Part shown: piece after piece, positions 24,868-35,650 of the stretch
Numbering within the stretch: position 1 is the stretch's first letter
Layout of the letters: each line of letters opens with the position of its first letter
Assembly: GCF_964656455.1 (NCBI RefSeq)
Contig: NC_135717.1
Coordinates: 5,704,001 to 5,768,000 of the forward strand
Length of the DNA: 64,000 bases
Direction of reading: 5' to 3'
Source of the DNA: Halichoerus grypus
Taxonomy: Eukaryota; Chordata; Mammalia; Carnivora; Phocidae
Made by a program: the position numbers and the translations under genes
Notes under the pieces: model-generated
Database searches by the model: none
Told to the model about the DNA's origin: nothing
What the model saw: the letters and a program-made list of their open reading frames with translations, nothing else

Positions 24868-25084
24868 GGGCACCTGGGTGGCTCAGTCGGTTAGGCGTCT
24901 GCCTTCAGCTCAGGTCATGATCCTGGGATCCTGGGATCGAGTCCCGCGTTGTGCCCCTTGCTCAGCAGGGAACCTGCTCCTCCTCCTCCCTCAGCCTGCC
25001 GCTCCCCCCGCTTGTGCTCTCTCTCTCTGTCAAATGAATAAATAGAATCTTTAAAAAATAAAAGAAAATCTTTAGAACAAACAA
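24868..25084 (+). mobile_element. Can-SINE (second of a head-to-tail pair)
   Basis: A full-length type that begins immediately after the tail of the preceding short SINE. Its own possible duplication AAAATCTTTA(A)G flanks it at about 24,856-24,867 and 25,066-25,076, suggesting insertion into the tail of the first. Confidence 0.9.
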
Positions 25085-25755
25085 AAGACTCAGCCAAGAG
25101 GGAAGACAGGGGGCCAAGGCTGGGAGGCGAGAGGTCCGGGGAATGACAGCAGCTTCCCAGTAGGGTACCCACTGGCCGTGTGTGGCCTTTATGTTTAAAT
25201 CCATGAAAATGAAACAGAATTAAAAATTCTGTTCCACAGTGCTCAAAAGCGTCAGACAGCACATGGGCAAGTGTATAGAGCATTCTCATCATCTTGGAAA
25301 GTCTGCCGGCCGGCGCTGGTGGAGACCCCAAGATGCTCACTGGCCATAGCTCTAGAAACGTGGCTAGGGCCCCTAAGGAAAGGAATGTCAAATTTTGTTT
25401 AATTTTAACTCGTTAAAATTAAAATTGAAAAATGGATTTTTAATTCTGTCACTGGAAGGCTTTTAACCATATTTGGAACAAGTTGGGTATGTGAATCCAC
25501 TTTTCCAACTATACATTTTATAAAATCTAGACACAGAGCAAGTTGAAATGTGCTCTAAGAGGAAAATACACACACCAGATGGTGAAGATGTAGTATGAAG
25601 AAACAAAGGTAAACCGTCTCAATAAACTTTATATTGATTATATGTTGGGATGATAATATTTTGAATATATTGCACTAAGAGAAGGTATTATTAAAATAAT
25701 CTGGCCTGTTTCTTTTCATTTTTAAATGTGGCCATTGGAAAATCATCAATTACTT

Positions 25756-25950
25756 TTTTAAAAAAGATTTTATTTATTTATTTGACAGAGAAAGAGAGAG
25801 AGAGCACAAGCAGGGGGATGCAGCAGGCAGAGGGAGAAGCAGGCTTCCTGCTGAGCAGGGAGCCCGATGCGGGACTCGATCCCAGGACCCTGGGATCATG
25901 ACCGGAGCCGAAGGCAGACGCTTAACCGACTGAGCCACCCAGGTGCCGCA
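25756..25950 (-). mobile_element. Can-SINE, reverse orientation
   Basis: Reverse head (CTGAGCCACCCAGGTGCC) and T-rich tail. The 18-bp duplications GAAAATCATCAATTACTT and GAAAATTATCAATTACTT at 25738-25755 and 25951-25968 differ at one base. Confidence 0.95.
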
Positions 25951-25968
25951 GAAAATTATCAATTACTT

Positions 25969-26230
25969 ACGTGGCTCAAATGTATTTCTATGGGACAAAG
26001 TGAGACTGAGGTTTAGAGAGCTGGGCAGTGAGCTGAGAGGTCTGTAATGGGTGTGGAGGTCTTGATGGCTCAACACGGAGTTTGAACTTCTTCCTGGGTA
26101 ATGGGGAGCCACAGCAGGTGTTTGAGCAGGGCAGTGATGCCTCTGAAGGATCTGTCTGGCCGCCTGGGGGAGAATGGGGGAGCAGGACACCAGTTGGAAA
26201 GCCATTGTCATCAAGCTCATCAGACAGGAT
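25969..26230 (-). mobile_element. L2 fragment
   Basis: GGGTAATGGGGAGCCACAGC, AGGTGTTTGAGCAGGGCAGT and GAAGGATCTGTCTGGCCGCC match L2 on the opposite strand. Confidence 0.6.
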
Positions 26231-26639
26231 AGTGGCTTAGATCAGAACGGAGAGGTGTTGCCTGTGTCCCTTTTAAGGGGACTTTCCAGATGTTTCACCC
26301 CAAACTTCTGCTTTTCTCTTGTCAGCCACCCCCAGCTATAGGGGCACTGGAAAATGTAAGTGTTTTGTTGGGCTCATGGCGGTCCACAAAAAAATGGGAT
26401 TCCTACCCCTCCCCCATCCTGAGGGAAATGAAAAGAAGAGAGGCTGGGTGGGCAAATAGCCACTTCCACTGGGAGAAAGTCAAGGAAAGAGAGACAGAGG
26501 GCCCTGCCAGCAGGGTGGGAGGGAACCCAGAACACAGTGTCTGTGGGTTTCTGGGAAGTGGGCCTGAAAGAGGACGTCACCCACCTTCATTGTGACCTCA
26601 GACTTTCTCATTGACAAGTGTTTCTTTCCAGTTTATCTC

Positions 26640-27010
26640 TTAATTCAGGCAAAAGACCCTGTGGGCAAAGCATCCCGTGAGGGGAACGAAAGTACCCCCC
26701 TCAAGCAGTGACCCCAAGACAGGGATTGACCTGATCTTCGCTGCCCACCTGCGCGTACTCACCGACCTCTGTCTGCATTTTCCTTCTGTAAACCGGGAAG
26801 CATTTTCAGCCCTTTGGCACAGTCTTTGAGACACTAGTCCACGGTCGTCCCGGTGTTGACCTCGCTCAAATAAACCTCTTTCTCGCTCCAATGCCACTCA
26901 TCTCCCTGCCTTTGGATTTTGTCAGCCGAACTTGGTCTGTTGGGGACCCCTGGGTCCGGGTGCTGTTGCAGCCCTGCTCCCCAGCTACAGGCTGCTGCCC
27001 GGGACCCAAC
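26640..27010 (+). mobile_element. Probable ERV-type LTR 3' half, unassigned
   Basis: GACCTCGCTCAAATAAACCT, TTTCTCGCTCCAATGCC, TTTGTCAGCCGAACTTGG and TCTGTTGGGGACCCCTGGG resemble an R-U5 end with a poly(A) signal. No internal viral genes are seen. Confidence 0.4.
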
Positions 27011-27299
27011 ACCTCTGAGCACCCAGCAAGATGAGGACTGACAACTGCAGGAACAGCGCCCGGCTCCCACGAGGTGCCGGACAAATATTTGTCCACTAAT
27101 GTCCACTTAGCCACGTGAGCATCACTGATAACCTTGGGAAGAGCAGTTTAGAGGAGATGCGGGCGGGCAGAGGAATGAGAGGGAGGTGAGGCTGGAGTGG
27201 GCATGATTCTTTCCAGAAGTTTGGCTTGGGGGTGGGGTGGGGACAGAGCCGCAGAGAGAGGCAGCTGGAAGGGGGTGGGGTGGAGGGAGGCACCGCGGC

Positions 27300-27420
27300 C
27301 CGCTCGGCTCGGAATCTGAGGACCCGGCATTCTTATTATTTTTATCCCCATGCAGATGAGCAAGCTAAGGCTCCGAGAGGCGGGCCGACCGCCCCAGGTC
27401 TCCAGAGGGGACTGAGATTT
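27300..27420 (-). mobile_element. MIR fragment
   Basis: ATTATTTTTATCCCCATGCA, GATGAGCAAGCTAAGGCTCC and GAGAGGCGGG form a diverged reverse MIR core. Confidence 0.45.
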
Positions 27421-27469
27421 GGGCCCGCCCCGCCCTGCGCCACCCCTGCCCTCTCCCACTCCTTCCCAG

Positions 27470-27690
27470 CATCCAATTTTTCTTTAATGAGCTGGCTCTT
27501 TGATAATCGCAGTGGGCCTTTTATGAACTAAACAAACCGAAGCTGCAGGGTATTTTTTTTTTTTTTTTTTAACAAAAGAGCTCATTGAATAAGCAATGGG
27601 TTTCTCTGCGACTATTTTTAAAGATGGAGCTGCGGGCGAGGCTGTGAGGAAAATCACAGAGAGCGATCTTCTGAAGGTCACCCGGCACTT
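27470..27690. promoter_or_regulatory. Candidate conserved non-coding element
   Basis: Unique sequence with homeodomain and MEF/FOX-like words (TTTTTCTTTAATGAGC, CTTTGATAATCGCAG, CTAAACAAACCG, GACTATTTTTAAAGATG), split by a T-run near 27,553. It has no repeat signature and its base composition differs from the flanks. Confidence 0.28.
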
Positions 27691-27884
27691 AGGAAAAATC
27701 CAGAGCTGGGGGTGCACCTCACACCCCCCCCCAGCTGGACCCTAGAGGAGGGGGAGGTCCTGGGTGAGAATCCTGGAACCTAGCTCCATCCCGCCCCAGG
27801 GGCAGCCAGGGAAGCACTGGCCCAGCGTGGCCTCCATCCTCCGCAGTGTCGCCAGTTCGCTCCCTTGGACCAAAGGATTCTGCT

Positions 27885-28075
27885 TTTTTTTTTAAATATT
27901 TTATTTATTTATTTATTTGAGAGAGAGCAAGGAAAGGAGCAGAGGGAGAGGGAACGAGCAGCCTCCTCGCTGAGCGCAGAGCCCAACGCGGGGCTCGATC
28001 CCACGACCCTGACATCACGACCTGAGCCGAAATCAAGAGTCAGACATTTAACCCACTGATCCACCCAGGCGCCCC
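27885..28075 (-). mobile_element. Can-SINE, reverse orientation
   Basis: Reverse head ending GATCCACCCAGGCGCCCC and tail TATTTTATTTATTTATTTAT. Near-identical duplications AGGATTCTGCTTT and AGAATTTTGCTTT flank it. Confidence 0.9.
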
Positions 28076-28087
28076 AGAATTTTGCTT

Positions 28088-29000
28088 TCCAAAACGAGAT
28101 GCCACAACTGCCCCCCCCCGCCCCCGTGCCTCCACCATTCCTTCCCCCTCTGGTTCCTGCCTCTGGCGCCCAGAGACCACGATTGTATCAATCCACTCCG
28201 CCCCCTGGGTGCCCCGCGTAGACACGGCTCCCTCTATTTAGGGCATATTCACTGCATACACTCGTGTACCCTGCTCCACGCTGGGAACCAAGCCCTCAGG
28301 CCTGGTCCCTGCTCTCAAGGAGCTTCAAGGTGGGACCAACGTTTCTGGGGCTAAAGCTTTCACACGCATCCCCACACCTAATTCCCAACCACTTCCAAGA
28401 CATCCTGTCAGAGAAACTGAGGCTCAGAGAAGTCAGTGGCTCAACCCTGGGGCTCTTTCTGTGTCCACGGTTCCAGCCTTCCTTATACACTGTAGGGAGC
28501 ACCCTGGGAGCCCAGCAGGGGCGGGGCGTGGAAACCCAAGAGCCAGGAGGTCAAATCCCAGCTGGGCCACCCCTCCCCCAGCTCCGAGACCTTGGGCGAG
28601 CTGCTCAGGCCAGAGGAAGCACTGAACAAGTAATCTGTGTTTTGTTCTTGTTGCGTTTTCCCCTTCCATGTTCCGAGAAGAGAGCAGGCCTCGGTGTCCC
28701 TCTGCCTCCAGGTCTTTGTATCAGACAATGACCGCTTCCTGGCTTTTGTGGTGAATGCTGAACGGGGGGGGGGGGGGGGGGGGGTTTGCCCCAGGCCCAG
28801 CCGTTGGGGAGACGGGCCTGAGCCCAGAGGGAAGCATCCATTCCTTAGTAAGAATGACTGAGCTCAGCTGTGTTCCTAGGAATCCTGGCGTTGGCTTGTT
28901 CGGACACGAAAGCACTTCCCCCAACATCCGGTGAGCCCCTGTGTAGAACCTAAGGCAGGTGGGCATCAGCGGCTCAGGCCCCCCGCGACTTGCTGACTTG
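28088..29000. other. Intergenic DNA, GC-rich
   Basis: Contains partial MIR pieces (about 28,380-28,445 reverse and 28,540-28,620 forward) and the poly-G run. Nothing else is named. Confidence 0.5.
28764..28784. repeat. Poly-G run (21)
   Basis: An uninterrupted run of G, unusually long for a carnivore genome; it could be an assembly length error. Confidence 0.85.
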
Positions 29001-29009
29001 AGTCATCAG

Positions 29010-29850
29010 CGACCATCTTCATGTTGCTCCCTCCAGAGTGTCAAATAAAAACAAATCCAGGGTTTGTTTGGTAAGGGCGATTTTACGCATAAGGATTGTT
29101 GCAAGGGGGTGGGGGAAGAACTCTTGCAAGAGTGAGAAGGCTCTGACCATTGGGTCTGCAGGAGTCGGGAGAGAGGCGAGAGTTTCTCTGCTCCAGAAAG
29201 GAGCGAACAAAGGCAGAAGGAATCCGGCGTGGGGAAGTGGGATAGAAGATCAGAGAATGTCTAACCCTGTTCCAGGGCTATTCCGGGAGGGGCTGTCTGC
29301 TGGCTCAGGCTGAGGACTGAAGTTCAAGGGCCCGGAGGAAGGAGAGACGTTTAACCAATATCTGGTTAACAAGCACTTTGCTCCGATTGACCAGTGGGGA
29401 CAAGCAGTTCAGGTAATCATGTATGGGTCCATGAAGGGGATTTTGAGGGTCTGTGTCTGTCCTTGTCAGAGGCAAACAAGGGGGGCGGGGAGCATCCATC
29501 AGTCTCGTCTAAGTCATGTGGAGCAAGTTGGTTCTTTGCAGCAAGTCATTTTCCAAAACACAAAGGGGGTGGGGTTCCTGTAAGTCCTGCTGCTTTCCAG
29601 AAGCTCAGGGCTGAGGGAAAAATCAACATGGTCAAGAGTGAGAATGCTGTACTCATTAGCCGATTGAGTCTGAAGATAGCGAGAATGTTCTTTGTGTCCA
29701 TAGTGAACTACGGGAATAAAGAGATCATGGGCAATAATCTTTGTCCTAGTTGTTAAAATCTGGGAGAAGTGGGTATGTGGCCCTGGGGGTAGCTGATGGG
29801 GTTGCTTGTAATAAGGCTCCTGCTGGACCATATGCTGGGGTCTCTGCCCC
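29010..29850. other. Unassigned block, possibly interspersed-repeat derived
   Basis: About 840 bases of non-GC-extreme sequence with short direct echoes (GTTAACAAGCACTTTGC, TTTAACCAATATCTGG, GGGAATAAAGAGATCATGGG). It has the feel of a retroviral LTR or internal piece, but I cannot name the family. No protein-coding structure is seen. Confidence 0.3.
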
Positions 29851-30293
29851 CTTGAGCTCAGAGTCCTAGAGCATCTCCCTGGGAGACCTGAGCGGGGGTG
29901 GATGGGGTGGGGGTGAGGGAAACCTCGTGGTTCTCTGCCAGAAGAGCCATAGGCAGTCACCAGAACTCTCACCACTGTGGTCTGGGCTGGAGTCGGGAAA
30001 CTCAGCCTCTTGTGGACCAGGCCCCGTGCCGGTTGCCAGACAGATTTCAGGCATGCTCCCCAGGCAGGCGTGAAAGAGAGGCATGGGGACGGCAGGAACC
30101 ACAGCCCCTGACACTTGGTGGCTGTTTCTGCGGTTCTTGACTCAGTGTTGGTCATCCCAGGGATAGGCAGCCCCAGGAGGCCGGGCCTTGCTGGTTCATG
30201 GCTGCATTCCCAGCACTTGGCACGGTGGATGCCGGCCCAATGAATGAAGGGGGAGCTTTGACAGCAGGGGGGGTGTGGTTAGACCGCATGCAT

Positions 30294-30339
30294 CGTGGTG
30301 AAAGGGGGAATGTTATCATGGTGAAAGGGGGAATGTTAT
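30294..30339 (+). repeat. 23-bp tandem duplication
   Basis: Two adjacent copies of a 23-base unit (A/G-rich core GTGAAAGGGGGAATGTTAT) differing at one position. Confidence 0.9.
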
Positions 30340-30690
30340 CATGAATAAGGCGGGAAGGCCAGGCAGGAGGAGCGTGAGTGCCAAACTAAGAGTTCAGACT
30401 TGGTGCTAAAGGTGATGGGGGGGTGGGGGGCCTTTGAGGGTTTTGAGCTGGAGAGTGAGCAGATCCAACCTCCATTTGTGGTTTGTCTTTGAAAGAAGAT
30501 GCCATACCCGTCCATTCTCCTCCGGGACCAGGCTAGGGGTGGCCCGGCGCCCAAACAGTCTTGAGGAACTGAGGGGGGAGGGGATGGGGGGGCAGAAACC
30601 ACAGCCAGAGTGGGAGCCACCCTCCGAGAGGGAGGCCTGGCTTTCCTTCCCTCGCTCTGCAGCTTGCTCCCTCTCAGAAGAGCTTATGGC

Positions 30691-30702
30691 GCCCCCTGCT
30701 GC
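30691..30702 (-). promoter_or_regulatory. CTCF-like motif
   Basis: The minus strand reads GCAGCAGGGGGC, 11 of 12 to CCASYAGRKGGC, followed by GCC. Confidence 0.35.
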
Positions 30703-31013
30703 CTGTTCCTAGGCGCACATGGGGACTTGGTGGGGGGAACAAAATGAGAAGGCAGGCAAGGCCCACATCCCCGCCCGCAGCACCTCTGCTCCAAGGGCGG
30801 TTTGCCCACCACAGGCTCCAAAATACGAACTCAACGCAAGACTCTCGTGCCTTTGCCATGTGCCCAGCATGCTCTCCATCACCAGCTCCTGAAGCCAATG
30901 TGAGTCTTCACGCTCCTGCTCCTGGGGGTCCGCTGAGCTCCTCTTTCACTCTGGAGGCCCTGGGGTCCCCCACACGCGTCACCAAGTCCTGGATAACCCC
31001 AGGTTTGGCCTGT

Positions 31014-31125
31014 GTAGGGGGCTGAACAGTGTCCCCCATCCACGGAAATCATGTCCACTTGGGACTTCAGAATGTGAGCTTGTTGGGAAATAAGGTCTTG
31101 CAGGCGTAATTAGTTGAGGAGCTCA
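31014..31125 (+). mobile_element. MLT1-like LTR, 5' fragment
   Basis: GGGGGCTGAACAGTGTCCCC, GAATGTGAGCTTGTTGGGAA and ATAAGGTCTTGCAGGCGTAA match the start of an MLT1A-type LTR; the rest is missing. Confidence 0.6.
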
Positions 31126-31129
31126 AGAT

Positions 31130-31890
31130 GTGCTCTGTGTGCCCCTCACTCCCATGCCCATACCCACACCCACGCATGGACACACGTGCATGCACACCCA
31201 CGTGCACAGGTGTGGAGACACGAGCTGTCGCAGAGGCACAAGAAATAGATGTGGAAGGAGCTTGCGGTCACAGGGGTGGAAGTCGGGCCTTAGGGGGAAC
31301 AGCAGCTGTTCAGCGCTGAGGCAAAGAAGCAGGGGGACCCAGTGATTAGCACGCCCTGGATCCCTAAAGTCCTCCCTGTTCTCCCCAGGGCCTGTGTGCA
31401 GGGATCCAGCCTGTGGCCCCTGTTCCCACTCCTCCCCCCGCCCCAGTTCTGTTTCCTCCTGAGGGGGGCCTGCTCCTCAGCACCTGGTGGAGGGGACGAA
31501 GGTCCCGTGAGCAGATGAGAGACGCTGCCAGGGAGGAAGAGATGGCGTTCTCACCTCTGGGCCTCAGTGTCCCCGACAGAAGGATACCCGCTGAGTGAGG
31601 AGTTCGCTTAGCACCCCAGCGAGGGGTGTGTGCGTCTGCCACCCGGATCTGCTCAGAAGCAGGAAAAGATGGTGGGGCCCCCCAGGAGGGTCCTGCAGCA
31701 GCTCCCTTCAGTCTCCCCTCACCCTTGTTCCTCCAGAATCTTCCATCTTCCGGCTCCACAACAGCCCCAGGCCATGAAGCAGCAAGCTGGGAAAGAAGAC
31801 TGTGTGTCTGGATCCACTGGGGCCCTGGTACAGGGTTCGTCGATGCTGCCAGAATGTTCTCTGAATGCCTGGAAAATGCACCATTCACTC
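31130..31890. other. Intergenic DNA, no feature seen
   Basis: A short CA/CAC-rich stretch (about 31,150-31,210) precedes GC-rich unique sequence. No exon is supported. Confidence 0.5.
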
Positions 31891-31899
31891 TCTCTTTCT

Positions 31900-32760
31900 C
31901 TTTTTCTAATTGAAAAAAAGTTGATGAAATTCACATAACATACAATTGACCATCTTAAAGCACACAATGCAGCAGCCCATTCCGCACCTTGTACAAAGTC
32001 CACCTCTCTCTCGTTTCAAAGTGTTTTCATCGGCTCAGAATACCCACTCCCGACTAAGCTACCACTTCCTGTCTGTCCCTCCCAGCCCCCTGGCCACCAC
32101 CCTGTCTGCTCTCTGTCTATGCACTTGTCTGCTCTGGACGTTCCTATAAATGAAATCATATATGCGGCCTTTTGTGCCTGGCTTCTTGCACGGAGCCTCA
32201 CGCTTTCAAGGTTTGATCCGCTTCGTAGCAGGTGTCAGTGCATTATTCTCCTTTAAGCCTGAATAATATTCTAGTTTCTTTATTCTTCTGGTGATGGACG
32301 CTTGGGCTGTTTCCACCTTTTGGCTATTGTGAATCGTGCCGGTGCTATGAACAATCGCCATGAGCGAGTTCTCTGAACATCTGTTTCCCGTTCTTTTAGG
32401 TGTAGACCCAGGAGTGGAATCCGTGCGTCACATGCTAATTCTGTGTTCAGCTTTTTGAGGAACCGCCAGACCGTTTTCCGTTTTCCATTCTCACCAGCAC
32501 AGCCTGGCCAATACTTATTATTTTGTTTCTGTTGCGTTGTGTTTGGTTTGGTTTGGTTTATCATTGCCAACCTAGTAGGCATCAAGTGGTATCTCATTGT
32601 GGTTTGATTTGCATTTCCTTGATGACTAATGATGGTGAGCATCTTTTCATGGAATTATTGGCCATTTGTAGATCTTCTCTGGAGAAATGTCTGTTCAAGT
32701 CCTTTGCTCATTTTTTAATTGGGTTGTTTGTCTTTTTGTTGTTGGGTTGAAAGAGTTCAC
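31900..32760 (-). mobile_element. LINE-1 3' end, reverse orientation
   Basis: The plus strand carries the reverse complement of L1 3' sequence in order: GACCATCTTAAAGCACACAA, GTTCCTATAAATGAAATCAT, TTGGCTATTGTGAATCGTGC, GCATTTCCTTGATGACTAAT and GCATCTTTTCATGGAATTAT. It is one of the longest repeat blocks in the intergenic part. Confidence 0.9.
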
Positions 32761-34340
32761 TCTTTGTGCAAATCGTGCAAAACAAACTAAAGCTCAGACT
32801 GTCACTTGCCCATGGTCTCGGAGCCAGACTGCAGCCCACTCCCCGGCCCAGCTGGTTTTTTAACTTGTGGCTGGAGTTGGCACGTGCTGACCTGTGGACA
32901 CCTCAGAAAGACCATTAGGGAAGGAAGAGATGATGCAACACAAAGGGGGGGTCCTCTCTTCCAGAGTCCCAGGAATGCCTTTTGTCCTAGAAGAGGGGCA
33001 ATGCTCTGGAAGCTGATTCTCAGGCAGGCTGTTACAGTTGTGTGAGTGTGAGCATGCCTCTGTGCGGCGTGTGCCTGTGTTCATGCATGTGCACAGGTGT
33101 GTGCGTGTCTGTGGGTGCCAGAGCTGCCTGGACCCGCACCATCTGGGTCCCCTGGGTCCCTTCTGTGGCATCTGCAAGCCACCCCTGCAAGAAGGAAACT
33201 GCAGAAGGATGCTGGATGGGGCTGCCACCTGCTGGTCACGCTGGGTGCTGCAGGCAGACGGCCTGCTGGTAGGGGTGGCCCCACCTGGTCTCCTGGGGCA
33301 GATGCCGGGGGGTGGGAGCCTTTAGGGCCCCCGGAAGGATCCTTTCTTCTGCCCCAAAGAAAACAGAGTCCCTCCGCTGTTGCCCCCATGCCCTTTGAGC
33401 CTCTCTAAGGAACAGCTACAGGGGCCAGAGAGCTTTCTTGGTACCATGAGCTCCCCTCCAGTTCAATCCAGCCCTTAGAATAGTTTTTAAAAGCACATAG
33501 GATCACAAAGGAAACCGATTATACTGAAATACAGTTATCAAAAGAGTGATTGTAACATGTATTTAGTGAAATGAGATCCAGCAGCAGGTCTAACAGCAGC
33601 TGTAATTTTGAAGACGTGATCAGCGTACATGATGTTTTGAGAGACCTGCAACAATTGGCATGTGATGTGAACACATTTGTGATTTCTACCGCCCGCGAAG
33701 TCGTGGGCACGGCTAATGGCACTGCCTAGATTTACGGCGGACAGAACCGCCACGCCACAATTTGATCAAAGGTTCATAACGTTGAAGATGCAATTTCTTC
33801 CCCCCCGCCCCGAGTTTGTGAATTCTCCCCATGAATCCCTTGGGGGCCGGGCACCCCAGGTTAAGAGCCCCTGGCCCCGACCCTGCCTGGTGGCCCCAGC
33901 TCCTCCTCAGCCCCTTGGCCAGATGCCAAGCAGGTCCCAGCCAAACTCACCCCTTTAGCCCTGCCTCACCATCCGCAGCCTGGCTGCCTCCCTGCTTCTA
34001 CCCTCAGATCCCCCTCCTCAGCACAGAACGAGGCATCATCCTCAGAGCCAGCGCCGTGGCTTTCTGCTCTGATAGTGGACAAATGGCAGAACCAGTTTCC
34101 AACATGCCATCATGTGAGGCAGCTCCGGGTCCCCCAGGCAGGGAAGAACCCCCCCACCAGACAACGGTCCTACTCTCCAGGATACGGGCCGGGAGGCCTC
34201 TGCATCCTGTCACCTGGACATCACCCCTTTGCCCAAATCAGGGCTTTCCAGGCCATTTTTGTCCTTCTGGACAATCTGGGGAGACACTGAGTCTTTTTCT
34301 TAGGATCTTCTCTTTCCTAAATTCCAGACATTGTGAGGCC
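32761..34340. other. Intergenic DNA with a TG-rich stretch and CTCF-like word
   Basis: TG/CG-alternating sequence lies at about 33,035-33,110. An AT-rich block (33,480-33,800) shows no repeat identity. No exon is seen. Confidence 0.5.
33224..33235 (-). promoter_or_regulatory. CTCF-like motif
   Basis: The minus strand reads CCAGCAGGTGGC, 12 of 12 to the consensus CCASYAGRKGGC. Confidence 0.4.
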
Positions 34341-34344
34341 CCCC

Positions 34345-34960
34345 TCCCTTCATGGGTGATATTTAATGAGCATCTACTATGTGCTGGGCACTGTCCTAGG
34401 TGCTGGAACGGTAAATAGTGAACACGGTAGTCAAAGCTTCTTCCTTCTTAGAGTCTTTATTCTATGGGGGAAGGCAGATTAAATAAATAAATTAGTAGAA
34501 TTAATAGTATGCTCTAGGGTGATCATTGCTATTGGGGGTGGGGGATACAAGGTACAGGAGGCAAGGGGTGCTGGAGTCGGCCTCACGGGGCAGGTGACAC
34601 TTGAGCAGAGGAGCAGAGGGGGAAGCCGTGTGTGTGTGTGTGTGTGTGTGTGTACGTAGGGAAGAGCGTGGCAGGGGAACAGCCGAAGCAAAGCCCTGAG
34701 GAAGGCAGAGCTGGAGGGATGAGCACCAGGGAATGAGGGCAGTGAGGCCAAAGGGGCCAGGTCATGCCATCCTTGGGCCACTGGAAGGACTCTGAGCTGG
34801 GAGACATTGAGGGGTTTGCGTGGAAGAGGACACGGTCCTGGTGCACACCCGTGGGGCAGGGTGAGGAGGGAACGGTGGAGAGGCGAAGGCTCCAGGGCGG
34901 GGAGAAGTGGCTGGACGCTGGATCTGCTGGTTGGATGGGTGGGTGCGGAGTGAGACCAGC
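34345..34960 (-). mobile_element. L2, long fragment
   Basis: TTTAATGAGCATCTACTATG, GGTGACACTTGAGCAGAGG, GCAAAGCCCTGAGGAAGG and GGCCACTGGAAGGACTCTGA run in L2 order on the opposite strand. It contains a TG microsatellite. Confidence 0.75.
34628..34653. repeat. (TG)13 microsatellite inside the L2 fragment
   Basis: A perfect TG array. Confidence 0.97.
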
Positions 34961-35090
34961 TACTGCAAGGACACGGGAAGCGCATTCATTTCCTGTGGCT
35001 GCCGAAGCAAATACCACAAACCGGGTGGCTTTGAACAACAGAAATCTATTTTTTCCCAGTTCTGGAGCCTAGAAGTCTGAAATCAAGGTG

Positions 35091-35212
35091 TTGTGGGTTG
35101 AACTGTGTCCATCCAAATTTACTATGTTGAAGTCCTGACCCCCAGCACCTCATTAGGTGACCCTATTTGGAAATGGAGCCTTTTTTTTTTTTTTAAGATT
35201 TTATGTATTTAT

Positions 35213-35246
<34 letters not shown>

Positions 35247-35650
35247 ACAGGCAGGGGGAGCAGCAGGAAGAGGGAGAAGCAGGCTCCCCGCTGAGCAAAG
35301 AGCCCGATGCGGGGCTCGATCCCAGGACCCTGGGATCATGACCTGGGCCGAAGGCACTTAACCAACTGAGCCACCCAGGCGCCCCAGAAATGGGGCCTTT
35401 AAAGAGGTAATTGGGTTAAAATAAGGCTATTAGTGTGGGTCCTAATCCAATCTGTGTCCTTCGAAGAAATTAGGACACAGACACATGCACAGAGGACAGG
35501 GGGACAGAGGGGAACAGCCATCTACATGCAGAGGGCCCTCAGGAGACACCATACCTTGATCTCTGACTTCCAGCCTCCAGGACTATGAGAAAATAAATGT
35601 CTGTTGTTGAAGCCACCCGGCCGTGGTGCTTCTTGTGGTGGCCACACAGG
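35091..35650 (+). mobile_element. MLT1-like LTR, forward, inside a reverse one
   Basis: TTGTGGGTTGAACTGTGTCC, TTGAAGTCCTGACCCCC, TCTTCGAAG-type middle sequence, TGATCTCTGACTTCCAGCC and GAGAAAATAAATGTCTG run in LTR order. It is itself interrupted by the Can-SINE at 35184-35386. Confidence 0.75.
35184..35386 (-). mobile_element. Can-SINE inside the inner LTR
   Basis: Reverse head (GAGCCACCCAGGCGCCCC), a (GA)n stretch and a T-tail. Duplications GAAATGGAGCCTTT and GAAATGGGGCCTTT flank it at 35170-35183 and 35387-35400. Confidence 0.95.
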
